From the NCBI RefSeq assembly GCF_000527095.1, contig NZ_AZUN01000001.1, positions 1,736,001 through 1,800,000 on the forward strand: a DNA stretch of 64,000 nt, read 5' to 3'. Positions 43,173 to 51,577 of the stretch are shown piece after piece. The position numbers and the translations under genes are program-made. Source of the DNA: Methylomicrobium lacus LW14 (GTDB lineage: Bacteria > Pseudomonadota > Gammaproteobacteria > Methylococcales > Methylomonadaceae). Below the pieces are notes generated by a model. It ran no database searches, was not told the DNA's origin, and saw only the letters and a program-made list of their open reading frames with translations. How positions within the stretch are numbered: position 1 is the first letter of the stretch; every line of letters starts with the position of its first letter.

Positions 43173-43847
43173 ATGAAAGACAAAAATGTTCAGGATGCTT
43201 CATCCACTACGTCATCAAAACTGGAGCTGAGAAACAAATTAGCGAAAGCCCTTTTGCCACCGCCCACTCAGGGCCGCGGCGGCAATCGGATGCCGGATGT
43301 TCCGGTGACTTCCCATAACGGCAAGAGTTACCGTTTTTACAGCGATTTAATTCGCGACAAAGTGGTCTTGGTGCAATTCATGTCGATCGATGGACAGAAA
43401 CATCATCCGACGATCGAGCACATTGCGGAGATCGCACGCCGTCTTGGCGACAAACTGGGAAAAGAGGTCAGCATCTATTCAATCACCACCGACCCTGAAA
43501 AAGATACCTTGGACAGGCTCGCCGCCTATGCGAAGAAACATCATATTCCTAAGGGCTGGCATTTGCTGCGGCCATCGGATGAAGACGCCAAATCCATCAG
43601 CGGACGCTTCGCGAAGCACTTGTCCAAGCACCATCAACATGGCGGCATCAACGTGCGGATGGTGCATTACGGAAACGGCGGTGTCGGCTTATGGGGCGCA
43701 TTCGCGTCGGACGCCGATCCCGATATGGCGGTAACGCGCCTCGGATGGCTGCAAAAAGGCAATTCGGCGGGCGCTGAAATCAAGCGCGCCGGCCCCGTGA
43801 ATCTGGCAGGCCGGCACCATGACAAGAACAGCAACCGCGATGTTTAG
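43173..43847 (+). CDS. SCO1-like protein lacking the copper-binding cysteines
   Basis: A 224-residue SCO1/SenC thioredoxin-fold protein. Fold marks are DKVVLVQFMSIDGQKHHPTI, VSIYSITTDPEKDTLDRLA and the HLLRPSD segment. Where SCO proteins have CxxxC, this one has MSIDGQK with no cysteine. No signal peptide is visible, so it may be cytoplasmic or exported with a partner. Histidine-rich HLSKHHQHGG could bind copper instead. It lies between the oxidase and an unknown exported protein. Confidence 0.75.
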   Translation: MKDKNVQDASSTTSSKLELRNKLAKALLPPPTQGRGGNRMPDVPVTSHNGKSYRFYSDLIRDKVVLVQFMSIDGQKHHPTIEHIAEIARRLGDKLGKEVSIYSITTDPEKDTLDRLAAYAKKHHIPKGWHLLRPSDEDAKSISGRFAKHLSKHHQHGGINVRMVHYGNGGVGLWGAFASDADPDMAVTRLGWLQKGNSAGAEIKRAGPVNLAGRHHDKNSNRDV

Positions 43848-43902
43848 CATCTTCGGTCTCTGATGCTGAACTTTCAAAGCTATTTAAGGAACAGAGTTCG
43901 TT

Positions 43903-45537
43903 ATGTTGAAAACTAAATTCACCTATAGCCGTTTGCTGTTTACGATCACGTTGGCCCTAGGGGGAAATGCCGCCATCGCCGCCGATTGCACAGACGTTAT
44001 GCCGCGGCCGCGCCCCCCTCAAGCCAATGAGTGGCAAACAGTCGACAACGGGGTAACCACCACGCATATCATCACCCCTGAAGGCGCATTCCCAAGCCAG
44101 GATCCTTTCACCAATCCGCCGGGCAGCAACCATCTGGATACCGTTTACAAGAATGTTTGCGACGGTAACGGCGTCGAAATGGTCAATACCTTGCCTTCCA
44201 CACCCGAAAATCCCTATAACTTACATGACAACCCCGTCGTTTCAGTGATCGATAAAACCTCGCCTACCGATGATTTACGGGAAGCTTTTCAACTGATCAA
44301 AAAATCGAAAGGGCATGATAAGCTGGCCGTACAAAAGGCTATTGATATTCTGGAAGGCAATCCCATTCCAAGCCGTACCTATAGCGGCATGGCATTATTA
44401 CATTATAAGGGGCCGGAAAGGATAAAGCATGTGCAAGCGGTGTACGATGCAAATAACGTCAAGATTGGCGGTATCGTCGATGTACATCAAGTCTGGTTCG
44501 ACGGCACTATCCAGTCAGACGCGGCGATGATCGACCCCAGCGATGTGCTCGATGTGCCCTGGACCGTCCGCTTTACCGTCGATACCCTCAATCGCGGCCA
44601 CGAGGATTTCGCGCCGATGGTAATGTATTTCGACGATCCGGCGCTCAGCCCTCCCGGCATGCCGCCGATGCCGCATGTGCTAATGGATCAGACTTTTTTT
44701 CCGATGGAAGACGGTACCCGTACGGTATACGAAATCAAAATGGCGCCGGGCAAATATTATAATCTGACCTACAACTGGGGCTGGCGCAAGCACCCTCCCC
44801 GGGTTCAGGTTTCTGAAAATGCCCGTAAAATGATAGCGGGCAAAAGCTTGCCGCAATGGGAAATTGACGTCTTCGGCCCACACCCAAGCGCTAGCGAAGC
44901 TGAAAAACTGGCAGCCATTGCAAAAATCGGCGATCTTGCGCCCGAAAAGCGCATGTGGAATCTCTTGCGGTCTATTAAGGCTAACGGCAAAGCCTCGGCC
45001 AACGATATTAAAAGCCTGAACCGTGCATTCGAACAATCGCAAGACCGAAACAAATTGCCTGACGGAGTAACGGCCGATCCTGACAGCGACTGGACCTTGT
45101 TCTTCGTGAATAATACCATTTACGGCCAGATCAAAGGGATCAGGGACGACAGCCATGTGGAATATCCCGATTGGAAACTTAGAGGCAAGACCGTTAAAAT
45201 CAAGCTGTTGAACGGCGATCATTTCGATCATGCCTATTTCAACGTGGACTTCGGCGGCCGGCGCGGCTGGGAAAACACCTTCCAGTCGACCCAGGCGATC
45301 GGCGGCGCCGGACAATGGTTCACCTTCGGGCGCGCGCACTGGTGGGTTAACGCCGGCATGCCCACCGCAGGCAAACCGGGGTTGATCATTACGCCGCCGG
45401 CGACAGGATCGGGCGATAATACCGTGGTCGGCCAGCATAACATCGAGATGCAAATGAATTATGAACCTTCACGGCGTTTGCGCTGGTACCAGTTCGACCC
45501 GTTGCATCACGACTTCGCGATATGGTCGATTCACTAA
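43903..45537 (+). CDS. Large exported protein of unknown family
   Basis: A 544-residue protein with a signal peptide (about residues 1-27, ending NAAIA/ADC). The mature part has PRPRPPQANEW early, many histidines, and a C-terminal half with KLLNGDHFDHAYFNVDFGG, TFGRAHWWVNAG and LHHDFAIWSIH. I do not recognise a family. It lies between two SCO-like proteins in the multicopper oxidase run, so a role as oxidase partner or substrate-binding protein is plausible. A strong terminator follows, so the first three genes form one unit. Confidence 0.75.
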   Translation: MLKTKFTYSRLLFTITLALGGNAAIAADCTDVMPRPRPPQANEWQTVDNGVTTTHIITPEGAFPSQDPFTNPPGSNHLDTVYKNVCDGNGVEMVNTLPSTPENPYNLHDNPVVSVIDKTSPTDDLREAFQLIKKSKGHDKLAVQKAIDILEGNPIPSRTYSGMALLHYKGPERIKHVQAVYDANNVKIGGIVDVHQVWFDGTIQSDAAMIDPSDVLDVPWTVRFTVDTLNRGHEDFAPMVMYFDDPALSPPGMPPMPHVLMDQTFFPMEDGTRTVYEIKMAPGKYYNLTYNWGWRKHPPRVQVSENARKMIAGKSLPQWEIDVFGPHPSASEAEKLAAIAKIGDLAPEKRMWNLLRSIKANGKASANDIKSLNRAFEQSQDRNKLPDGVTADPDSDWTLFFVNNTIYGQIKGIRDDSHVEYPDWKLRGKTVKIKLLNGDHFDHAYFNVDFGGRRGWENTFQSTQAIGGAGQWFTFGRAHWWVNAGMPTAGKPGLIITPPATGSGDNTVVGQHNIEMQMNYEPSRRLRWYQFDPLHHDFAIWSIH

Positions 45538-45578
45538 CCTGAGCCGGATCAACACCTAGATTCCGTCCCATTCAGGGA

Positions 45579-45622
45579 AAGCGCCGCTTTGATAAACCCA
45601 AAGCGGCGCTTACTCTTTTTTA
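45579..45622 (+). terminator. Rho-independent terminator after the unknown exported protein
   Basis: Twelve-bp arms AAGCGCCGCTTT (45579-45590) and AAAGCGGCGCTT (45600-45611) are exact, followed by ACTCTTTTTT. It separates the first three genes of the copper module from the next two. Confidence 0.9.
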
Positions 45623-45635
45623 CTTTTAGTACTTT

Positions 45636-46331
45636 ATGTCTGGATTGCAAGCCGTACCGTTTTTCAGTGCTATTTTATTACTGGTCAATTGTCAGATGGT
45701 ATGTTCCGGCGAAATGACGCAAAGCTGGGTGCTTTCCGATTCCAAGCTGATGGCAAATTCCCCGCAGGAAGACCCGCGCGGCAATCAGAATGAAAAAATT
45801 TCTGCTGCCGTTCCTGAATTTAGCGAAAATTTTTACGATCTCCCGAACCTGACGCTTATCGACAAAACCGGTAGAGAGGTCGACTTCCTTCAAGTGATCG
45901 ATTATGGCGGCCCGGTCATGCTGCAATTTATTTTCGCCACCTGCTCTTCGATATGTCCGGTATTGAGTGCTTCATTCGCCAGTGCCCAGCCGGTACTGGA
46001 TACTCTAAAGGCTTCCTACCGTCTGATTTCGATCTCGATAGATCCCGAGCAAGACACGCCTCAAAAATTGGATGCCTACGCCAATCGCTTCAAAGCCGGA
46101 AATAACTGGTATTTTTTTACCGGCAATCGAAAAGATATAGATTCGCTCTTAAAGGCATTCAATGCCGCTTATCCAGGCAGTAACAAGATGTACCACAAAC
46201 CGCTGACCTTTATGCGTTCGCAGGTTAATGCGCCATGGATCCGAATCGAGAGGCTGCTCAGTAAAAACGACATTGTCACGGCCTATAAAAAACTCATCGA
46301 GCCCCAGCCCTTGCCAAAATCAAACCAATAA
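45636..46331 (+). CDS. SCO1/SenC copper chaperone
   Basis: A 231-residue exported SCO protein. A signal peptide covers about residues 1-25. The copper site CSSICP has Cys103 and Cys107, and a conserved histidine follows in YHKPLTFM. SISIDPEQDTPQKLDAYANR is the typical SCO strand-turn. It should deliver copper or act as a thiol reductase in the periplasm. It contrasts with the cysteine-free SCO two genes upstream. Confidence 0.9.
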   Translation: MSGLQAVPFFSAILLLVNCQMVCSGEMTQSWVLSDSKLMANSPQEDPRGNQNEKISAAVPEFSENFYDLPNLTLIDKTGREVDFLQVIDYGGPVMLQFIFATCSSICPVLSASFASAQPVLDTLKASYRLISISIDPEQDTPQKLDAYANRFKAGNNWYFFTGNRKDIDSLLKAFNAAYPGSNKMYHKPLTFMRSQVNAPWIRIERLLSKNDIVTAYKKLIEPQPLPKSNQ

Positions 46332-46381
46332 GAGCTGGCAAGCCATTTCGCCAGATCAATAGACCACACCAGTTTGTAACA

Positions 46382-48109
46382 ATGGGATCCAGATTTTTAA
46401 CCTCTCGTGCCGGAAAATTCGGCGTAAGCCTGCTATTGATAATTTCCATGGCTTTTTCAGGGTATTGGGCGATGCAATTTTATGGGATGTACAAGAACTC
46501 ATCACAATTGTCATTCGGCGAACGGATTTATAATCAGGGCCTTGACTCGTCCGGCTCCCCATTACAAGGACGGACCGAAGGCGACATCGATTTCAAGGAC
46601 GCGAATTTCAATTGCGCCCAATGCCACCGGCGGAGTGGTTACGGTTCCAGCGAAGGCGGAAACTATGTATTGCCGATCACCGGCGCCAGTCTTTTCAATC
46701 CCCGAAGTTTCGATCGGGCCGATCTCTTCAAAAAATTGTTTAAAGAGAGTCAGTCCAAACTGTTTTGGGCGCGCATGAGATCCGCTTATCAACGTCCGGC
46801 GTATACCGAGGAGTCTTTGGCAAAAGCAATCCGCAAAGGCATCGACCCATCAGGAAGAACCTTGAACCCGCTGATGCCACGTTATCAAATCAGCGACCGC
46901 GATATGTCGGGTTTGATAGCCTATCTGAAAAATCTGTCTTCCCAAAACGATCCTGGCATCGACAACCAGTCGATTTATTTTGCAACCGTTGTAGGTAAAG
47001 GCGTCGATGCAGACAGCAAAAATGCCATGCTATCGACAATAACCAAGTTTGTAGAATGGCTGAATTTGGAAACCAAGGGAAATCAGGACCATCCTAATTT
47101 TTCTCCGAACTATCGTTCCGATTTCGCGAAAGCCTTTCGACTATGGCAACACGACATTTGGGAGCTTTCGGAAAATCCGGCGGATTGGCCAAAAGAATTG
47201 CAAGCCTATTATGACAAAAAACCGGTCTTCGCATTGATCGGCGGCATGGCGCCAGGTGATTGGACGCCGATTCACCGATTTTGCGAACAAAATCATCTGC
47301 CTTGTCTTTTTCCGATCACTGAGTTGCCGGCGCAGGAGCAGTCCGGCCATTATTCGATCTATTTCAATGCCGGCCTTGCATTGGAAGCCCAAGCAATTGC
47401 GAAATATCTCAGCAAGGAAATAAAAGGGGATACGACGGATTCCATTGTGCAGATTTATAGGGATGAAGAAGCTCAAGGGCAGATCCCCGCGAATATTTTC
47501 AACGCCGCGATGAGCGCCGAAAGCCCGTTGAAAAGCGAAAAAATTTCCTATAAAAAAATCGAAGACTTCCGGCAAGCATGGTCCGAATATAAACAGAATC
47601 ATTCGCATATCCGCTCTCTCGTAATTTGGCCCGATAAACTCGGAACCGAGGTGTTAACGGAATTGGCTTTACAACCCGAGGCCATCGAACGCATATTTCT
47701 GCCTTCCGGCATGCTGCAAAAAGATTTAAGCACCTTTTCCAAAGACTTTATCGCTAAGCTTATTTTCGCTTATCCTTACGAATTACCCACGGCTTATCAT
47801 CCGCATGCATTCAGAGTCAGGGCCTGGATGAATACCAGAAGGCTTCCCATTACGAATGACAGAATTCAATTCAATTCCTATTATGCGCTGAATTTGCTGC
47901 AATATAGCCTGGAACATGTCGTTGATCACTTTTCACGGGATTATTTGCTCGAATACATAGAGCATGAAGCCGAAAATGCACTCAATCCGGGTACATTCCC
48001 AAGACTCAGCCTTGGCCCGGAACAACGATTCGCCTCAAAGGGCGCTTATTTGGTTCAATTAGGCTCTAATCGGTCAATTATTCCTATAAGCGACTGGATT
48101 GTTCCATAA
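46382..48109 (+). CDS. Cytochrome c fused to a binding-protein-like domain
   Basis: A 575-residue protein with an N-terminal membrane anchor (about residues 12-32). The heme site CAQCH (Cys78-His82) is followed by a cytochrome c domain to about residue 185 with a candidate axial methionine in LMPRYQI. From about 200 to the end it resembles a type 1 periplasmic substrate-binding fold (VFALIGGMAPGDWTPIHRF, CLFPITELPAQEQ). The combination of a single heme and a binding domain suggests electron transfer coupled to sensing. It closes the copper module 50 bp after SCO. Confidence 0.78.
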   Translation: MGSRFLTSRAGKFGVSLLLIISMAFSGYWAMQFYGMYKNSSQLSFGERIYNQGLDSSGSPLQGRTEGDIDFKDANFNCAQCHRRSGYGSSEGGNYVLPITGASLFNPRSFDRADLFKKLFKESQSKLFWARMRSAYQRPAYTEESLAKAIRKGIDPSGRTLNPLMPRYQISDRDMSGLIAYLKNLSSQNDPGIDNQSIYFATVVGKGVDADSKNAMLSTITKFVEWLNLETKGNQDHPNFSPNYRSDFAKAFRLWQHDIWELSENPADWPKELQAYYDKKPVFALIGGMAPGDWTPIHRFCEQNHLPCLFPITELPAQEQSGHYSIYFNAGLALEAQAIAKYLSKEIKGDTTDSIVQIYRDEEAQGQIPANIFNAAMSAESPLKSEKISYKKIEDFRQAWSEYKQNHSHIRSLVIWPDKLGTEVLTELALQPEAIERIFLPSGMLQKDLSTFSKDFIAKLIFAYPYELPTAYHPHAFRVRAWMNTRRLPITNDRIQFNSYYALNLLQYSLEHVVDHFSRDYLLEYIEHEAENALNPGTFPRLSLGPEQRFASKGAYLVQLGSNRSIIPISDWIVP

Positions 48110-48252
48110 GGATGAAAAAATCAGAGCAAAGGATTTAGACAGAAAAAGTGTACAAAACTAAATATCACCACATTGAGAAATCAACAACTTATAAATGTCT
48201 TTGCCCAAAATTACATCCAGCTAAGCCATTGATTTTACTTATATTAGCAACA
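48110..48252. other. AT-rich stretch before the right attachment site
   Basis: No gene is seen between the cytochrome gene and the repeat at 48253. No integrase remnant was recognised on either strand. Confidence 0.4.
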
Positions 48253-48305
48253 GACTGTTAATCACCGGGTCGGCGGTTCGAGCCCGTCCGGGGGAGCCAA
48301 ATAAA
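48253..48305 (+). repeat. attR: right copy of the 53-bp tRNA-Asn 3'-end repeat
   Basis: This is identical to 28687-28739 and contains the anticodon-side strand, T arm and acceptor 3' strand of tRNA-Asn with CCA, but no 5' half. It is a truncated tRNA and not a gene. It marks the right end of the island. Confidence 0.85.
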
Positions 48306-48308
48306 TGA

Positions 48309-48339
48309 AGGGCTTGCAGAGATGTAAGCCCTTTTTTTT
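48309..48339 (+). terminator. Terminator after the displaced tRNA-Asn 3' end
   Basis: Arms GGGCTTGCA and TGTAAGCCC pair with one G-T around GAGA, then eight T follow. It probably was the original terminator of tRNA-Asn before the island inserted. Confidence 0.85.
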
Positions 48340-48557
48340 GCCCTGCTTCCGGTCCTTGGGACATTTAGAGCGTCCAAGTCCCAAATTTTGTTTTGGGGTT
48401 GAGTCCAAATCAAGTCTTTGATCTATTCTCAGTTCAGGCTAGCCTAAGGCCCACGCAGCCTATCAATTCCACTTACTCACCAGTTTGGAAAGCTGCGGGT
48501 CATTACGGAATAACAGACAGGCGCAGTGTGGCATCCGTTGTAACAGTGGCTACGTCT

Positions 48558-49160
48558 TCAAAACTGGTTTTCGCAAGGGACACCATCCATGTCGCCGTCC
48601 ATCTTTGTGCCGGGGCAGTTATCCAAGTAGAACTCGGCTTCTTCGCGAGAAGTCATCTGTGAGCAGTAGACCTTCCCTTGGCACTGGAAGTGTTGTTCGG
48701 GAATCACAGATTCCACTACTGGCTGAGTCGTTGGCTGGTCGACGATCTCGGTAGGCCGATGGGCCAACTTGTCGTAAGCGAAAACACCGCCAATGATGAG
48801 CAACAGGAACAGCAACGGTAGGCTACTCAGCCGCTTTTGCGGTTGATTTATCCTCTGCTTCGGTTTTTGTTGTGCCCTCTCGTAGCTGGCTGAGCCGGTC
48901 GGCAGCTCGCGTTTTCTCGCAACGGGTTCCAATGTCAGTTGTTTGGCCACGCCTTCGATGCTGGCATAGATGGCGCGGAGTTTGCCGCTGGCGTCGAATT
49001 CAGTCTGGTAAAGGACGGTATCGCCGATAACGGGAGGGCGGCTCATGCCCTTTAATGCGGAGATATGGATGAAGATGTCATTATCGCCGGTGGCGGGCTT
49101 GATGAAGCCGAAACCTTTGTCGTCGATCCATCGAACCAGTTTGCCTGTTTCTGTTTGCAT
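48558..49160 (-). CDS. Cold-shock domain, membrane span and excalibur domain protein
   Basis: A 200-residue protein. Residues 1-75 are a cold-shock domain (TGKLVRWIDDKGFGFI, DIFIHISALKG). A basic linker leads to one membrane helix, LSSLPLLFLLLIIGGVFAY. The C-terminal part is an excalibur calcium-binding domain with CxxMTSREEAEFYLDNC and DGDMDGVPCE. Nucleic-acid binding inside and calcium binding outside the membrane is the expected topology. Such combinations are known in some gammaproteobacteria. The role is unclear. Confidence 0.88.
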   Translation of the reverse strand: MQTETGKLVRWIDDKGFGFIKPATGDNDIFIHISALKGMSRPPVIGDTVLYQTEFDASGKLRAIYASIEGVAKQLTLEPVARKRELPTGSASYERAQQKPKQRINQPQKRLSSLPLLFLLLIIGGVFAYDKLAHRPTEIVDQPTTQPVVESVIPEQHFQCQGKVYCSQMTSREEAEFYLDNCPGTKMDGDMDGVPCENQF

Positions 49161-49342
49161 GGTTCGCCGTTGCCAAGTTTGTATGGAGCAGTAAGTATAG
49201 CAAAGGTAGATATACCGGCTGGTTGAATAGCTCCGTCAACTGTCTTCTGTGATGATCATTTCACAGAACTGCAACAATACCCCCTCATACTAGCCATTAC
49301 GCGTCTGATCGGACAGTAAACTTAGTTACTCAATAAAAAACC

Positions 49343-49597
49343 ATGAAAGGTCAATCACTGGATAATGACACCTTGATAAACCAGGCGCGTGAGCTTTATG
49401 CCATGTTGCTCATCAGACGCAACGCACACCCCATAGCAAGTGACCGTATTGACAGCTTGATTCTGTCAGCCCATCGCCGCTATGTACGCCGGTTAAATCG
49501 CTGCGCTGTTTGTTATCAACATCGCTTATATGACTGCAACCGCGAGCCTGGAAAAGATCATACTCCTTGCGAGCGTCATCGATCACCAGATCACTGA
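49343..49597 (+). CDS. Small hypothetical protein with a cysteine-rich tail
   Basis: An 84-residue protein, MKGQSLDNDTLINQARELYA, followed by a basic region and a tail with CAVCYQHRLYDC and a later Cys-His set. The tail could bind zinc. The ATG lies 20 bp after an AT-rich leader. It overlaps the in-frame upstream extension of the next gene but not its chosen start. No family is recognised. Confidence 0.5.
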   Translation: MKGQSLDNDTLINQARELYAMLLIRRNAHPIASDRIDSLILSAHRRYVRRLNRCAVCYQHRLYDCNREPGKDHTPCERHRSPDH

Positions 49598-49623
49598 CAT
49601 CCGTCGACAAATCGTTTATAAAA

Positions 49624-50073
49624 ATGAAAACCTACACGATACGTCCTTTAGATACCACGTCACTCGCATTATCTGATGCGGTCGATTTGCTATGTTCCAA
49701 TTGCCCCAGTGAATCTGAACGCTACGAGAAAAGCAGGCTAGTCACTGAAATACGCCCGGCAGATGCGCAGCCTTTCTATAGAAAATTTTTCGGTGCCTAT
49801 GATTTTGACGGAACGTTGATCGGAGTGGGGGGCATTAAGGCAGCCGATTGGGCTTCAGATACGCATATACTCTACATGATGGCCGTGAATAAAGACCATC
49901 GCGGTAAAGGAGTTGGGGCTGCTTTGGAAAGCATCCGGATACAGTGGGTGCGAGACAAATTTCCTAGCGGGCGCTGCCTAGTAAGCACCAGCCATAAAAA
50001 GCGCTTTGAGCGCTGGGGTTTCAAAACGGCGAGTGAAGTTAACAACAGGCATCTAATGATCTTGGAATTTTGA
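49624..50073 (+). CDS. GNAT family N-acetyltransferase
   Basis: A 149-residue acetyltransferase. The acetyl-CoA motif is LYMMAVNKDHRGKGVGAAL, with the later WGFKTASEVNN strand. The ATG at 49624 gives MKTYTIRPLDTTSL. The substrate cannot be predicted. It follows the small cysteine-tailed protein by 26 bp. Confidence 0.8.
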   Translation: MKTYTIRPLDTTSLALSDAVDLLCSNCPSESERYEKSRLVTEIRPADAQPFYRKFFGAYDFDGTLIGVGGIKAADWASDTHILYMMAVNKDHRGKGVGAALESIRIQWVRDKFPSGRCLVSTSHKKRFERWGFKTASEVNNRHLMILEF

Positions 50074-50319
50074 TGCGGACCCTTTTTTGCCTGAGCGAGT
50101 GACTATGGAAGTCTCAGGCTCGGTATGGATTTGCCCGACTTGGCACACCTGTGACAAGGGCATGGCAATACCCTAAATCCGCCTGAGTCAGGGGGGAAAT
50201 TCAGAATGCTTGTGCTTTATCCAACAAAGCCCGCACCGAGTTTTTGATCAAGAAAACGCGCCAGGGCCGCGAAGATATTTTGGCGAAAATCATTGTTATA
50301 AACAAAATGAGAATTCAAA

Positions 50320-50517
50320 ATGAAAGCCTATGTTTACAATTTTGAAAGCCGCAAGGTTATTGCTGTAATCTTGGGAGATAACGAACAAACGATTGAAGAT
50401 AAATACGATGAATGCTTTGACTCTTACGCTACCAGTCTAACTTACTCACCGGAATTCGATGACGTAAACGTACTGGTGAGAGATGATAACTTCAAGGTCA
50501 TCGTTGCTAGTGAATAA
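50320..50517 (+). CDS. Small hypothetical protein
   Basis: A 65-residue acidic protein, MKAYVYNFESRKVIAVILGD, with no cysteine, signal or span. It has a single-domain alternating strand pattern. A weak GC hairpin with a seven-T run follows at about 50538-50560, which supports a transcribed gene. The 246 bp before it hold no gene. Confidence 0.55.
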   Translation: MKAYVYNFESRKVIAVILGDNEQTIEDKYDECFDSYATSLTYSPEFDDVNVLVRDDNFKVIVASE

Positions 50518-50537
50518 CGATATGCAGGCAATAAAAA

Positions 50538-50560
50538 TCGGCTTAGCGCCGGCTTTTTTT
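50538..50560 (+). terminator. Short terminator after the 65-residue protein
   Basis: CGGC (50539-50542) pairs with GCCG around TTAGC, and GCTTTTTTTG follows. The stem is short but the T-run is good. Confidence 0.5.
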
Positions 50561-50752
50561 GCTGCTTGCGTGATAACCAAGAGTCGCTATAAAACGGAAA
50601 TCCCGTTTGGTTCCATGGGATCATATCCATTCCTGTTATAGTGAAATGAAGGCCGCCACAGGCGCTCCTGAAAATAACAAGAACCCCACCCTGCCGCCAA
50701 TCGTGGTTTTTTCGACACGCTTCGGCTAACCCGCCAGCCGCAAAACGCGCGG

Positions 50753-50938
50753 CTAGGACATTGAACTGGTTGATTTAATCCGGCTCAGGGCACGCAGAAT
50801 ATAAAATGCCGCGACAGCAGAAGAAATATAAAGCCATGCATGAAGCGAAACCGCCCACCAAATAAAATCCACGATGTACAATAGCCCAACAAAAGCGATG
50901 ACCTTGATCAATGCAGTTCTTCCCCCTGATCTGTCCAA
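50753..50938 (-). CDS. Possible small membrane protein
   Basis: A 61-residue frame beginning at a TTG and containing two hydrophobic helices, VIAFVGLLYIVDFIWWAV and AWLYISSAVAAFYILRAL. There is no ATG and no clear ribosome site, so support is weak. Confidence 0.35.
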   Translation of the reverse strand: MDRSGGRTALIKVIAFVGLLYIVDFIWWAVSLHAWLYISSAVAAFYILRALSRIKSTSSMS

Positions 50939-51170
50939 CTAAAAGCGACTGAAGCAATAGCACCCTTGCTCGATCTTAATGACCAACATTCATTCGAGAG
51001 AATGTTCTCTGATGTTGAGCGTCAGTCTTAAATCGACTTCAAGCCCCCCTTACTCTTCCAAAGTTTGAATGCTAAGATGCGCGTGGGCGCCTATCCGGCC
51101 CAATAGCCGGTGCTCCTCTGGCCGTCAGCGATGATGCGGAACACCTCGCAGTCGTCGGCAAGTTAGCCTG

Positions 51171-51197
51171 CATGCCGGCACAAACCCTGCCGGCATG
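51171..51197. repeat. GC-rich hairpin, REP-like
   Basis: Arms CATGCCGGCA (51171-51180) and TGCCGGCATG (51188-51197) are exact around seven bases. The rest of the stretch 50939-51316 shows no gene. Confidence 0.5.
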
Positions 51198-51316
51198 ACG
51201 GACTTGTGTAAAGGGCATGGGCTGGCCTTAATACGCCATTTTGGCAGCATCCTGATCGGTTATCTCGAAGTGTGGCGCGGACCTGCCTATTTTTAATGTA
51301 TTAGGCTATTCTTTTA

Positions 51317-51508
51317 TAATAACTGACGTTACGTACGATTAATATCCACGAAAAACCCGAAAGACACAAAAAAATGGGTACAAAGAAGAGTGCGGCGTGT
51401 TTGAGGTGTATCCGAAAGCAACGGTTGAACGGATTGCGCTATGAAATTTTTCGTGTTTTTCGTGTTTTTCATGCCTTTCGTGGACAATGCGTAATATCAG
51501 TTATTAAA
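51317..51508. repeat. MITE-like element with imperfect terminal inverted repeats
   Basis: The left end reads AATAACTGACGTTACG and then ATCCACGAAAAACCCGAAAG; the right end read backwards gives AATAACTGATATTACG and then GTCCACGAAAGGCATGAAAA. The arms extend about 45-50 bp with mismatches around a non-coding centre. No transposase is encoded. It ends 70 bp before the HEAT-repeat gene. Confidence 0.5.
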
Positions 51509-51577
51509 AGCCATTCTTAGGACTCCATCGAGGTGTTGTATTTCAAGCCTAATCCACCCATCAAAAGTTTATTATTT

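Larger units (their letters stand above)
28687..48305. mobile_element. tRNA-Asn-associated genomic island, about 19.6 kb
   Basis: The island is bounded by exact 53-bp direct repeats of the tRNA-Asn 3' end. Each end also has its own terminator hairpin after the repeat. It carries arsenic-methylation and arsenosugar-type genes, an ECF sigma factor, a flavoprotein/LysR block and a multicopper oxidase module. No integrase, transposase or conjugation gene is visible, so the element is probably immobile now or depends on a partner elsewhere. Confidence 0.75.

Noticed and set aside
48253..48305. Second tRNA-Asn gene
   Set aside because: Only the 3' part is present; the acceptor 5' strand and D arm are absent, so it cannot fold into a tRNA.
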